From: an uncultured Prevotellaceae bacterium
GTDB taxonomy: Bacteria > Bacteroidota > Bacteroidia > Bacteroidales > Bacteroidaceae
DNA length: 61,735 nt
Assembly (NCBI GenBank): GCA_900320045.1
Contig: ONQT01000016.1
Location: 1 to 61,735, forward strand
Reading direction: 5' to 3'
Under the pieces are notes generated by a model. That model was given only the letters and a program-made list of their open reading frames with translations, had not been told where the DNA came from and did no database searches. The translations under genes and the position numbers were made by a program. Position 1 is the first letter of the stretch. Each line of letters opens with the position of its first letter. Positions 38,619 through 46,840 of this stretch are shown here, in pieces.

Positions 38619-40063
38619 ATGAAGAAATTCCGCTTATATCCCGTTCTCCTGCTGCTGCTCGTCTCATTGACGGCAGTAGCTGAGGACGTGGTTGTTCGCC
38701 AAGGCTGTCGGCGTGGCACACCGCGTCCGGAAGGCTTGGCGCTACGCCGTGGCGCTTCAGGTGGGCAGACAAAGCAGACGGGCGGTGATTTCTATCATAG
38801 TGAGCGTCATCAGTTAACGGTCATGGTAGAATTCAACGACCGTGCTTTTAAAGGAAACGAGGACGCTACCTTAGCACAATGGAATCTCATTTTTAATGCC
38901 AAGAACCTGACGGAGGCTCCCTTTAAGGGTTCGGTACACGACTACTTCTATGCCCAAAGCTATGGCAACTTCGACCTTACCTTTGACCTGGTGTACGTCA
39001 AGGTGAAAGGCAATGCCGTGAAGTATGCAAGCGATGATTACGACGAGAACTCGCAGTATCTCGTGGAGGACATCATGGAGGTGCTGGAGACCCGCAATAT
39101 CGACTGGAGCCTCTACGACTGGAACGGCGATGGCTTCGTCAACCAACTGCTCATCGTCTATGCCGGTCACGGTATGAACGAATTCCCTTCTGCTACAGAT
39201 TTAATCTGGCCGCACCAGTGGTGGATGAGCGAGCACTTGAAGGACGGACAGTCTGGTGTCTACTGCGATCCCATCCCCGTCACCTATAACGACAAGGAGT
39301 ACAAGGTAGACTGCTACTGTGCCTTGGCTGAGCTGACCAAGAACGATGACTACGGCTCTTTTCATATGTTGGTGCTTGGGAACTGATGGACTATGGCAAT
39401 TATAACGGGAACGGCTATTGTCCTGCAGGCTATTCTGCCCACGAACGCTGGCTGATGGGCTGGCTCACGCCCACCGAGCTGGCATCGGCAACAACCGTTA
39501 CTGATATGCCTGCTCTGAGTGACGAACCACAGGCCTACCTCATCCGCAACGATGGCTTCGAAAACGAATACTACTTGGTGGAGAACCGCCAGCAGAAAGG
39601 ATGGGACACCAATATTCCCGGCAAAGGCATCCTTATCTTTCATATCGACTACGATCCGACCCTATGGGTCAGCGTGACGGAAAATGTCAACAAACCTTCC
39701 CGTCAACACTATCTCATCTTCCCTGCCAACAACAACTCATCTACAGCAACATACAATTGTCGAAACTGGTCTTATCCGTACAATAACAACAATGAGTTGA
39801 CGGACACCTCGACACCTGCTGCTACCCTTTGGAATCTCAACAAGGACAGTTCCAAACTGATGTCGAAACCGCTGACCAATATGGCGGTTATCGGAGAGGC
39901 GGCTTCGTTCGACTTCATGGGTGGAGCGACAGGTCTTAACACGATAGAGCGCACAAATCATACTGACGACGCACCTTACTATAATCTTGCCGGTCAACGC
40001 GTGACGAATCCGCAGCAAGGCATTTATATTGTCAAAGGTCGCAAGGTCGTGGTATCTAAATGA
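38619..40063 (+). pseudogene. M6-family metalloprotease, broken by a deletion that removes the zinc motif
   Basis: Two adjoining frames encode one protein. The first (38619-39386) has a signal peptide and the M6 N-terminal half (LTVMVEFNDRAFKG, SVHDYFYAQSYGNFDLTFDLVY, DWNGDGFVNQLLIVYAGHGMNE), then stops after DDYGSFHMLVLGN. The second carries the continuation in another frame: read through the junction near 39360 it gives SYVGAWELMDYGNYNGNGYCPAGYSAHERWLMGW. The stretch that should lie between, with the HExxH zinc-binding helix, is absent, so a deletion removed it and shifted frame. The C-terminus keeps the YNLAGQRV...GRKVVVSK tail. The paralogue downstream is intact. A sequencing error would not explain the missing motif. 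Confidence 0.88.
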
Positions 40064-40075
40064 TATTAAGCAAAG

Positions 40076-42673
40076 ATGAAGAAAACAAGAATTTGGACAA
40101 CGTTGGTACTGCTTGTAATAGCAGTTGCCATATGGGCAATACCTGCCGCGCCAGGTGCTGTGAAGGTACAACAGCCCGACGGAAGCTATGTAACCATCCT
40201 GCTGCACGGTGACGAGTGGCAGAGTTTCAATACCACGGAAGACGGTTATTCCGTTGTCAAGGACGACAAGGGATTCTATGTCTATGCCCAACTGGAGAAA
40301 GGGCTGCTGAAGGCCACCAAGATGATTGCTCACGATGCCCAACAGCGTGAGGCATCCGAGCAGGCTTTCCTGTCAGGCATGACCAAGTACCAGCGTTCTG
40401 CGATGGCTCCGGAAGTGGCAGAAATGAAGCAAATGGTAGAGCAAGGCGAAGCTCGGAAGCTTGCAGCACGTCGTGCCGGCAACAAGGGCAACCGGGCTGC
40501 CCAGTACGACTACAACAACTTCCGCGGACTGGTCATTCTGATAGAATATAACGACAAGAGTTTTTCGCGCGAGGACTATGCAGACATCATCAAGGATATG
40601 TTCAATCAGGAGAACTATACCGGTTTCTACAACGGCACAAAAAAGCAGGTTTATACAGGCAGTGTCCGCGACTATTTCTCCGACAATTCACTGGGCAAGT
40701 TCCAGCCGCAGTTCGATATCTATGGCCCTTACAAAATAAATTACAGTCAGTATTCCGCCAACAAGACCAGTGGGGCCACCCCCATCTTGAACGCAGCCAT
40801 CAATGCCGCCGACGCCGATATCAATTTTAAAGACTACGACCGCGACAACGATGGTTATGTGGACATGATATATTTCGTCCTGGCAGGCAACGGTTCTAAC
40901 TTTAGCGGTAACGACCAACGACTGTGGTGGCCTCATCGTTCAGTTTTAGTTACTGAAAACCTCTATTATCTCCGCAAGGACAACGTCACGCTATGGGACT
41001 ATGCCAGCTCCGTTGAACTGACGGGCTACACATCAAGACCTTCTTCAGTCATGATTGACGGTATCGGCACCGTTTGCCATGAGTTCAGCCACGTATTGGG
41101 ACTGCCAGACTTTTACGATACGGACTATGAAGATAATGGTCAGAGCAACGCCCCCGGAGACTGGTCAGTCATGGCTGGCGGCAGCTATATGAACAATAGC
41201 CGCACACCAGTAGGCTACTCATTGTATGAGCGCTGGTCGGTTGGGTTCTGTGATGCTCCTGAGACCATTGCAGCCAAAGGTTCCTGTACATTGGAATCAC
41301 TACACAAGAACCAGAAAGGCTTCCTGCTTCCTACTCCGTTGGAGGACGAGTTCTTCCTGATGGAGAATCGTCAGAAGACGGATTTTAAGTGGGATGCCTA
41401 TCTGCCTGGCAGCGGTATGCTGGTACACCGCGTAGAGTTCTCAGACCCCTCCATCTGGAGCCTTGGAAGCTTTAAAAAGAACATCGTCAATGCTTACGCA
41501 GCCCATAATTATTATGAGTTAGTACGTGCTAACGGCGCCCACACATCAGGAGGGGCTTACACTGCCTCAGCCGATGATGTCTTCCCTGCTAAAAACAAGA
41601 CGTCACTAACCAACGAGACGTCACCTGCCAACTTGAAGACATGGAATGGTACTCCCAACGAATGGGCTATCACCAACATCCGTATGAGTAACGCCGTCAT
41701 CACCTTTGACGTTGGCAACTATGAGGTTTCCAGTCTGGCCATCGAACCTGCAGCCATTAACGAACTGCCTGTAGGTGTTTCGAAACTGCTAAAGGCAATT
41801 GTAACTCCATCGTATGCCACCAACCAACTGACGTGGTCCAGCGACGCCCCCGCCATTGCCACCATTGATGAGAATGGGTTGGTAAAGGGTATCAGCGAAG
41901 GTACAACGACCATTCGTCTATTGAGCGACAACTTCGTGGAAGCAACATGCCAGGTAACGGTGAAGAATGTGCCCGTCTATACCATTGCTGAATTCAAGAA
42001 GCAGCAGGCAGGCAATACCGCCCTACTGAATCTGACGAATGCCGAGGTGCTTTATGTCTATCAGAACGATGCCTATGTCCGTGACGACACAGGATGCATC
42101 ATCCTGGACAACTCCGTTCTGGGCTTGAAGAAAAACGACCGCATCATCGGTACTGTCATAGCCCAGGTAGGTGTCCGCAACAAAATGCCGTTGGCCATGA
42201 GTACGGAAGGAACCAGCATCGAAAACCTATACATCACCGCTGGCAGTGAGGTGCAGCCGCGCGAAGTGTCCATCGATGAACTTTCGGATAACGACTACTG
42301 CGACTATGTGCTGGTGAAAGCCGGCAAGCTGAAGGCCGACGGCGGCGTTTGGATTGTCAACTCCAACAACGAGAAGAAAGCCCGTTTGTGGAATATGTTC
42401 AAGATTGCCAACATCTCGCTGAAGAACTACGACGGCAACTACTATGACATTCCCGCCATCTATGGCACGGATGTGCTCGACAGCGAAGTCATCAACGAGT
42501 TATATATGCTGAAGACCCCGACCAAGGTAACACCACCCACTGGCATTGCCGACGTCATCAGACCGACAAGCAACGACGCAACCAAGCCGATGTACAACAT
42601 GAACGGCCAGCGCGTTGCCAACGACTACAAGGGGCTGGTGATTGTGGGCGGCAAAAAGGTACTAAAGAAGTAA
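40076..42673 (+). CDS. Secreted M6-family metalloprotease with Ig-like domain (865 aa)
   Basis: Signal peptide (residues 1-22), a propeptide-like region to about 145, then the M6 catalytic domain: YDYNNFRGLVILIEYNDKSF, SVRDYFSDNSLGKFQPQFD, and the zinc motif GTVCHEFSHVLGLPDF with PGDWSVMAGG after it. A bacterial Ig-like domain (about 545-630, LTWSSDAPAIATIDENGLV) and an OB-like domain (about 635-770) follow, and the end is YNMNGQRV...GGKKVLKK, a sorting-type tail. It should be secreted through the outer membrane and degrade protein outside the cell. It follows the broken paralogue by 12 bp. Confidence 0.87.
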   Translation: MKKTRIWTTLVLLVIAVAIWAIPAAPGAVKVQQPDGSYVTILLHGDEWQSFNTTEDGYSVVKDDKGFYVYAQLEKGLLKATKMIAHDAQQREASEQAFLSGMTKYQRSAMAPEVAEMKQMVEQGEARKLAARRAGNKGNRAAQYDYNNFRGLVILIEYNDKSFSREDYADIIKDMFNQENYTGFYNGTKKQVYTGSVRDYFSDNSLGKFQPQFDIYGPYKINYSQYSANKTSGATPILNAAINAADADINFKDYDRDNDGYVDMIYFVLAGNGSNFSGNDQRLWWPHRSVLVTENLYYLRKDNVTLWDYASSVELTGYTSRPSSVMIDGIGTVCHEFSHVLGLPDFYDTDYEDNGQSNAPGDWSVMAGGSYMNNSRTPVGYSLYERWSVGFCDAPETIAAKGSCTLESLHKNQKGFLLPTPLEDEFFLMENRQKTDFKWDAYLPGSGMLVHRVEFSDPSIWSLGSFKKNIVNAYAAHNYYELVRANGAHTSGGAYTASADDVFPAKNKTSLTNETSPANLKTWNGTPNEWAITNIRMSNAVITFDVGNYEVSSLAIEPAAINELPVGVSKLLKAIVTPSYATNQLTWSSDAPAIATIDENGLVKGISEGTTTIRLLSDNFVEATCQVTVKNVPVYTIAEFKKQQAGNTALLNLTNAEVLYVYQNDAYVRDDTGCIILDNSVLGLKKNDRIIGTVIAQVGVRNKMPLAMSTEGTSIENLYITAGSEVQPREVSIDELSDNDYCDYVLVKAGKLKADGGVWIVNSNNEKKARLWNMFKIANISLKNYDGNYYDIPAIYGTDVLDSEVINELYMLKTPTKVTPPTGIADVIRPTSNDATKPMYNMNGQRVANDYKGLVIVGGKKVLKK

Positions 42674-42689
42674 CAACTGCGCTAACTGT

Positions 42690-42712
42690 GCTGAGCGGTT
42701 CCGCCGCTCAGC
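42690..42712. repeat. 9-bp GC-rich hairpin between convergent genes
   Basis: GCTGAGCGG and CCGCTCAGC around TTCCG, without a T-run. It may act as a transcription barrier between the protease and tadA. The sequence CCGCTCA..CGTCAACGC then occurs twice (42704-42721 and 42728-42745), the second copy reaching into the tadA stop. Confidence 0.55.
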
Positions 42713-42737
42713 CGTCAACGCCTCTTCCGCTCAATCG

Positions 42738-43181
42738 TCAACGCTTCTGCTGAAAGAAATCACGCATCAACTGGCGGCACTCCTCCTCAAGGACGCCGCC
42801 AGTAACTGTACATTTAGGATGCATAGCCCGAGGAGCATAGTCGCTATAGCCACGCTTCTCGTCGCGGCAACCATAGACCACACGCGGAATCTGGCTCCAC
42901 CCCAATGCTCCGGCACACATGGTACACGGCTCAACGGTCACATACAGCGTACAGTCTGTCAAGTACTTACCTCCGAGTTCGTTGGCCGCAGCCGTAATAG
43001 CCTGCATCTCGGCATGCGCCGTCACGTCGTTCAGCGTTTCCGTCAAGTTATGGGCACGGGCTATGATACGGTCCTGACACACCACGACGGCGCCAATGGG
43101 TACCTCGCCTTCTCTGAATGCAGCCTCAGCCTCTACGAGGGCCTTGCGCATATACTCTTCATCCTTATTTTTCTGTTCCAT
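42738..43181 (-). CDS. tadA: tRNA-specific adenosine deaminase (147 aa)
   Basis: Zinc-dependent deaminase converting A34 to inosine in tRNA-Arg. The HAE motif is at residues 56-58 (H56 zinc ligand, E58 proton shuttle) and PCTMC at 85-89 (C86 and C89 zinc ligands). GEVPIGAVVV is the conserved N-terminal strand, and the length is normal. The -7 box ends only three bases before the ATG, so the mRNA should be leaderless or start at an internal ATG (M11). Divergent from birA. Confidence 0.93.
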   Translation of the reverse strand: MEQKNKDEEYMRKALVEAEAAFREGEVPIGAVVVCQDRIIARAHNLTETLNDVTAHAEMQAITAAANELGGKYLTDCTLYVTVEPCTMCAGALGWSQIPRVVYGCRDEKRGYSDYAPRAMHPKCTVTGGVLEEECRQLMRDFFQQKR

Positions 43182-43184
43182 GCT

Positions 43185-43193
43185 GCAAAGATA
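43185..43193 (-). promoter_or_regulatory. -7 box of tadA, next to the start codon
   Basis: TATCTTTGC on the minus strand ends at 43185; the ATG begins at 43181. It mirrors the birA box 14 bp away. Confidence 0.7.
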
Positions 43194-43207
43194 CGAAATA
43201 TTTTTTG

Positions 43208-43216
43208 TATCTTTGC
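43208..43216 (+). promoter_or_regulatory. -7 box of birA, next to the start codon
   Basis: TATCTTTGC ends 3 bp before the GTG at 43220, predicting a leaderless transcript. Confidence 0.7.
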
Positions 43217-43219
43217 ATC

Positions 43220-44053
43220 GTGAACTGGGAAATCATCCATATCGACGAGACGGACAGCACGAACCGCTGGCTGCGCGACCGCCAACAGGCGACCGCCAAT
43301 GACTGTGCATCGGGGTTCAGCCCCGATGTCCGCGAAATCCCCGAAATCCGCGATGTCCCCGTCGCCTCTGTCCCCGATCGCCCCTCTGCCCCCATTGCCG
43401 TTGTGGCCGAATACCAAACGGCGGGCCGCGGCTGCGGCACCAACACTTGGGAGTCGGAGCGAGGCAAGAACCTGACGTTCTCGCTGCTGCTCCACCCCAC
43501 TGAGGCACTCATCGGCGGCGATGCCACGAAGCCTCTGCCTGCCGCGCGCCAGTTCGCCATCAGCGAGAGGATCAGCATAGCCCTCTGTGAGACACTGGAG
43601 CACTATATATATAATAAGGTGGAAATCAAATGGCCCAACGACATCTACGTCGAGGGCAAGAAGATTGCCGGCATCCTGATTGAGAACCGTCTGCAGGGCG
43701 ACCGCATCAAGGACAGCATCATCGGTATCGGGCTGAACGTCAACCAGCAGGTATTCCATAGCGACGCGCCCAATCCCGTCTCGCTCCGACAGCTCTTAGG
43801 GCACGATGTCGACCGCGAGGGACTTCTCCACGAGTACCTACGGCTGGTACAGGCAGTACCGACTACTGGTACGATGCGTATCAACTATTGGAACAGGCTG
43901 TACCAACGGCTGGTACAAAGTTGGTACTCAGACCAGAACGGTCGCTTCCAGGCAACTATCACGGGCGTAGAGCCTGACGGACGCTTGGTAATGACCGACA
44001 GCGACGGCCGTGAGCGCCGCTATGCCTTCAAGGAAGTAACTTTTATTTTATAA
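43220..44053 (+). CDS. birA: Biotin--protein ligase, catalytic form (277 aa)
   Basis: The frame is open upstream into tadA, but homology begins with NWEIIHIDETDSTNRWL, so the GTG at 43220 is the start; it follows the -7 box directly. The biotinyl-AMP loop is AEYQTAGRGCGTNTWES, and KWPNDIYVEGKKIAGILIE is the catalytic block. No helix-turn-helix domain, so no repressor role. Residues about 34-62 (SPDVREIPEIRDVPVASVPD) are an insertion built from 9-bp repeats that has no place in the family. It attaches biotin to carboxylase carriers. Two bp separate it from pyrH. Confidence 0.9.
   Translation: MNWEIIHIDETDSTNRWLRDRQQATANDCASGFSPDVREIPEIRDVPVASVPDRPSAPIAVVAEYQTAGRGCGTNTWESERGKNLTFSLLLHPTEALIGGDATKPLPAARQFAISERISIALCETLEHYIYNKVEIKWPNDIYVEGKKIAGILIENRLQGDRIKDSIIGIGLNVNQQVFHSDAPNPVSLRQLLGHDVDREGLLHEYLRLVQAVPTTGTMRINYWNRLYQRLVQSWYSDQNGRFQATITGVEPDGRLVMTDSDGRERRYAFKEVTFIL
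43321..43365 (+). repeat. Five imperfect 9-bp repeats inside birA
   Basis: CCCCGATGT, CCGCGAAAT, CCCCGAAAT, CCGCGATGT and CCCCGTCGC follow each other. They keep frame and encode PDV-REI-PEI-RDV-PVA. Confidence 0.85.
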
Positions 44054-44055
44054 CT

Positions 44056-44766
44056 ATGGCAAGATTCAAGAGAATTCTCCTGAAGCTCTCGGGTGAGAGT
44101 CTGATGGGACAGCAGGGCTACGGCATCGACCCTGAACGGCTGAGCGACTACGCACGGCAGATTAAGGAAGTGAGTGAGATGGGTGTCCAGATCGGCATCG
44201 TCATCGGCGGCGGCAACATCTTCCGCGGACTGAGCGGAAGCCAGAAGGGCTTCGACCGTGTGAAGGGCGATCAGATGGGCATGTGCGCAACGGTCATCAA
44301 TTCGTTGGCACTGTCGTCGGCCTTGGGAGCTATCGGCGTGAAGAACAAGGTGCTGACAGCCATCCGCATGGAGCCCATCGGCGAGTTCTACACCAAGTGG
44401 AAGGCCATCGAGGCCATGGAGGCTGGCTACGTCTGCATCTTCTCGGCCGGTACGGGTTCGCCCTACTTCACCACCGATACGGGCAGCAGCCTGCGCGGTA
44501 TTGAGATCGAGGCCGACGTGATGCTGAAGGGCACTCGTGTAGACGGCATCTATACGGCCGACCCCGAGAAGGACCCAACGGCCACCAAGTTCGACGCTAT
44601 CACGTATAAAGAGGTCCTCGCCCGTGGGCTGAAGGTTATGGACCTGACGGCTATCTGCATGTGTCAGGACAACAACCTGCCCATCTATGTGTTCAACATG
44701 GACGTAGTGGGTAATTTGAAGAAAGTGATGAACGGTGAGGAAATCGGCACGTTAGTGCATAATTAA
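44056..44766 (+). CDS. pyrH: UMP kinase (236 aa)
   Basis: Amino-acid-kinase-fold enzyme phosphorylating UMP to UDP. KRILLKLSGESLMG (residues 4-17) is the phosphate-binding start, GIVIGGGNIFRG (about 47-58) the second glycine motif, and GTGSPYFTTDTGSSLRGIEIEADVMLKGT a nearly invariant UMP kinase block. Normal length, hexameric in the family. Likely transcribed with birA (2-bp gap). No terminator is evident before the convergent DUF4834 gene. Confidence 0.96.
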   Translation: MARFKRILLKLSGESLMGQQGYGIDPERLSDYARQIKEVSEMGVQIGIVIGGGNIFRGLSGSQKGFDRVKGDQMGMCATVINSLALSSALGAIGVKNKVLTAIRMEPIGEFYTKWKAIEAMEAGYVCIFSAGTGSPYFTTDTGSSLRGIEIEADVMLKGTRVDGIYTADPEKDPTATKFDAITYKEVLARGLKVMDLTAICMCQDNNLPIYVFNMDVVGNLKKVMNGEEIGTLVHN

Positions 44767-44804
44767 GGTATTGGGTGAGGGGTGTTGCGTAATGGTTATT
44801 TGCC

Positions 44805-45191
44805 TCAGCGCTCCTCAACGAAGTCAACATATTCGCCATCGGTATCGTCAAAGATCTTACGGTCGTTGCGATGCTGGTGGCGATGATCTATGATGGTCTC
44901 TCCACTCTCCGTCACGGTTTCCTTGGGCTGAGTAGTCTGGTGTGACCAATCAGACTCACTCGCTTCATCCGACTGAGATGTCTGCGCGGATTGACGAGTC
45001 TGCTGACGCTGGCTATACTGCTGCGGGCGTCGACCTGTCTCGTCGCGATACTGTCGCTCCCGCGCCTCGGCAGCCTTCTCGGCAGCCTCACGCATGCGTC
45101 GGATGGTGCGCAGAATCAATCCTCCGGCGAGCATCAAGAAAAGAACAATCAAGAAAAAGAAAAATGCCAGTATTCCTAATAAGGCTTTCAT
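44805..45191 (-). CDS. DUF4834-type membrane-anchored protein (128 aa)
   Basis: An N-terminal membrane helix (residues 2-28, LLGILAFFFFLIVLFLMLAGGLIL), then a basic helix (RTIRRMREAAEKAAEARERQ) and a glutamine/serine/threonine-rich disordered tail ending in an acidic patch (FDDTDGEYVDFVEER). This is the pattern of the DUF4834 family found beside phospholipid genes in Bacteroidales. Third gene of the psd-pssA operon. Function unknown; a membrane adaptor is a guess. Confidence 0.75.
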   Translation of the reverse strand: MKALLGILAFFFFLIVLFLMLAGGLILRTIRRMREAAEKAAEARERQYRDETGRRPQQYSQRQQTRQSAQTSQSDEASESDWSHQTTQPKETVTESGETIIDHRHQHRNDRKIFDDTDGEYVDFVEER

Positions 45192-45246
45192 ATCGAAGAG
45201 AATGTTTTAGTTAGAATAAGCTTTTGGAATGCACACACCGAAACCG

Positions 45247-45939
45247 TCACCGGTTCGTTACAGCCGACAGCACCACGTACCATGCGATGATGGCGGCCAG
45301 GCCGACAATGCTACCGAAGAGCAGCAGCGGCAGGAGGAGTAGCGGAATGCACGTCAGCAGGAAGATGTACTTGACCTCATTGCCCTTCCAGCCCCACGTC
45401 TTGAACTTCAACGCGAACATGGGAATCTCGCTCACCAGCAGGTAGCTGCTGATGAAGATGCCGCACACCACCCCATAATATAAATAAGGTGAAGACTGCA
45501 GCCAGTCGCCGGCACTCACAATAAGCGAGCCCCAGAACAGGGCATTGGCAGGCGTAGGCAGTCCGATGAATCCCAAGGCCTGACGCTCGTCGAGGTTGAA
45601 CTTCGCCAGTCGCAGCGCCGAGAAGGCTGCCATCACAAAGGCGAGGAAGGGAATGAAGAGCAGATGAACGTGGTAAGAGCTGAGGAAGCTGAACACGATG
45701 GCCGACGGTGCAAAGCCGAAGGTAATGTCGTCTGCCAGAGAGTCGAGTTCCTTGCCGATGGGGGAAGAGACGTGCAACAGTCGTGCCGACATACCGTCGA
45801 AGAAGTCGAACACGGCACCAATGACGATAAACAACAACGCCATCCGATAGTCAGACAGGAAAGCGAAATAGGTAGCGACACAGCCTGAAATCAAGTTCAG
45901 GCAAGTAATGGTGTTAGGAATGTGCTTCTTCATGACCAA
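45247..45939 (-). CDS. pssA: CDP-diacylglycerol--serine O-phosphatidyltransferase (230 aa)
   Basis: CDP-alcohol phosphatidyltransferase with the complete motif DG-x2-AR-x8-G-x3-D-x3-D (FDGMSARLLHV...GKELDSLAD) in a multi-pass membrane protein. It makes phosphatidylserine at the inner membrane, which the psd product next door decarboxylates. Starts at 45939 (MVM) or 45933 (MKKHIPN); the second resembles family members better. Gap to psd 31 bp, filled by AATTATC-type repeats. Confidence 0.93.
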   Translation of the reverse strand: MVMKKHIPNTITCLNLISGCVATYFAFLSDYRMALLFIVIGAVFDFFDGMSARLLHVSSPIGKELDSLADDITFGFAPSAIVFSFLSSYHVHLLFIPFLAFVMAAFSALRLAKFNLDERQALGFIGLPTPANALFWGSLIVSAGDWLQSSPYLYYGVVCGIFISSYLLVSEIPMFALKFKTWGWKGNEVKYIFLLTCIPLLLLPLLLFGSIVGLAAIIAWYVVLSAVTNR

Positions 45940-45942
45940 TTG

Positions 45943-45973
45943 TCAATTATCAATTATCAATTGTCAATTATCA
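45943..45973. repeat. AATTGTCAATTATC short repeats
   Basis: The 31-bp psd-pssA gap consists of repeated CAATTRTCAATTATCAA units. Related strings occur at 30275-30308 and 33880-33950. Confidence 0.7.
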
Positions 45974-46660
45974 ACTCAGTTTGGCGATAACGGTCTGGTC
46001 GCCGGTTGTAGGCTGGTTCATGGTGACACAGGCGCGAGCCGACAGCGGCAGATAGACATCTACGCGCGAACCTAACTTAATAAATCCGAGGTGCTCGTCA
46101 ATGTAGCACTCCTCGCCGTCCTTGGCGTAGGTCACGATGCGGCGCGCCATAGCACCGGCAATCTGGCGGACCAGCACCTGCTGACCGTCGGGGGTCTCAA
46201 TCATGGTATCGGCATGCTCGTTCTCCTCGCTGGCCTTCGGCAGCCACGCCTTGTGGTAGTTGCCGTTGAAGTGCTTGACGAACTTCACCTTGCCGTCCAC
46301 GGGGAACCAGTTGGCATGGACGTTCAGCGGACTCATAAAGATACTGATCATCAGTCGCTTGTCGTGGAAGTAGTCGTTCTCCTCGGCCTCCTCCACCACA
46401 ACAATCTTTCCGTCGGCCGGTGCCACCACCAGTTTCTCTGTGTCTCCGTTGAAGTAACGGATGGGACAGCGGTAGAAGTTCAGAGCCATCATCCAGATAG
46501 CGCCGAACACCGCCACGAAGGCGATAAAGGGTATCTTGGTGTCAACCAGCATCCATAACAAAAAACCTACCCCTGCCAGAATCAGCATGCTGACGGTCAG
46601 TTCATTCGTGCCTTCACGATGTATTCTAATCTTCTTGAGTTTCTTAATTCTTTCTCCCAT
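45971..46660 (-). CDS. psd: Phosphatidylserine decarboxylase proenzyme (229 aa)
   Basis: The frame opens with a TTG at 46711, but that lies in the -7 box, so translation starts at the ATG at 46660 ([20 protein letters not shown]), the usual Bacteroidetes start. Two short membrane helices follow (about 20-55). The self-cleavage motif is LGS in [13 protein letters not shown]; the serine becomes the pyruvoyl group. [11 protein letters not shown] is another conserved block. Produces phosphatidylethanolamine. First gene of the psd-pssA-DUF4834 operon, divergent from dnaE. Confidence 0.93.
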   Translation of the reverse strand: MGERIKKLKKIRIHREGTNELTVSMLILAGVGFLLWMLVDTKIPFIAFVAVFGAIWMMALNFYRCPIRYFNGDTEKLVVAPADGKIVVVEEAEENDYFHDKRLMISIFMSPLNVHANWFPVDGKVKFVKHFNGNYHKAWLPKASEENEHADTMIETPDGQQVLVRQIAGAMARRIVTYAKDGEECYIDEHLGFIKLGSRVDVYLPLSARACVTMNQPTTGDQTVIAKLS

Positions 46661-46699
46661 GGGACTGTCTTCGTAGTATTCTTGTTGCTTTTCAATGAT

Positions 46700-46708
46700 G
46701 CAAAGGTA
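46700..46708 (-). promoter_or_regulatory. -7 box of the psd operon
   Basis: TACCTTTGC on the minus strand, 39 bp before the ATG at 46660; it excludes the upstream TTG start. Confidence 0.7.
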
Positions 46709-46713
46709 CAAAA

Positions 46714-46741
46714 AAAAGTGAAAAGTGAAAAGTGAAAAGTG
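46714..46741. repeat. Four tandem AAAAGTG repeats
   Basis: Exact 7-bp units immediately upstream of the psd -7 box, that is over its -33 region. Copy number changes would alter promoter spacing. Confidence 0.85.
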
Positions 46742-46840
46742 AAGAATTTAGGAAATACCCCTTAATTATTATGAATTTTTTTGGTTATTTCATCTTTTAG
46801 CTGTAACTTTACGCCTCCAAAACTCGAATAACGACATATT

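Noticed and set aside
38619-40063. Two separate functional protease genes
   Set aside because: The two frames join into one family-length protein; neither half has the zinc motif, and the second has no signal peptide.
43118-43219. An extended N-terminus for BirA
   Set aside because: It overlaps the divergent tadA gene and both promoters; family similarity begins at the GTG at 43220.
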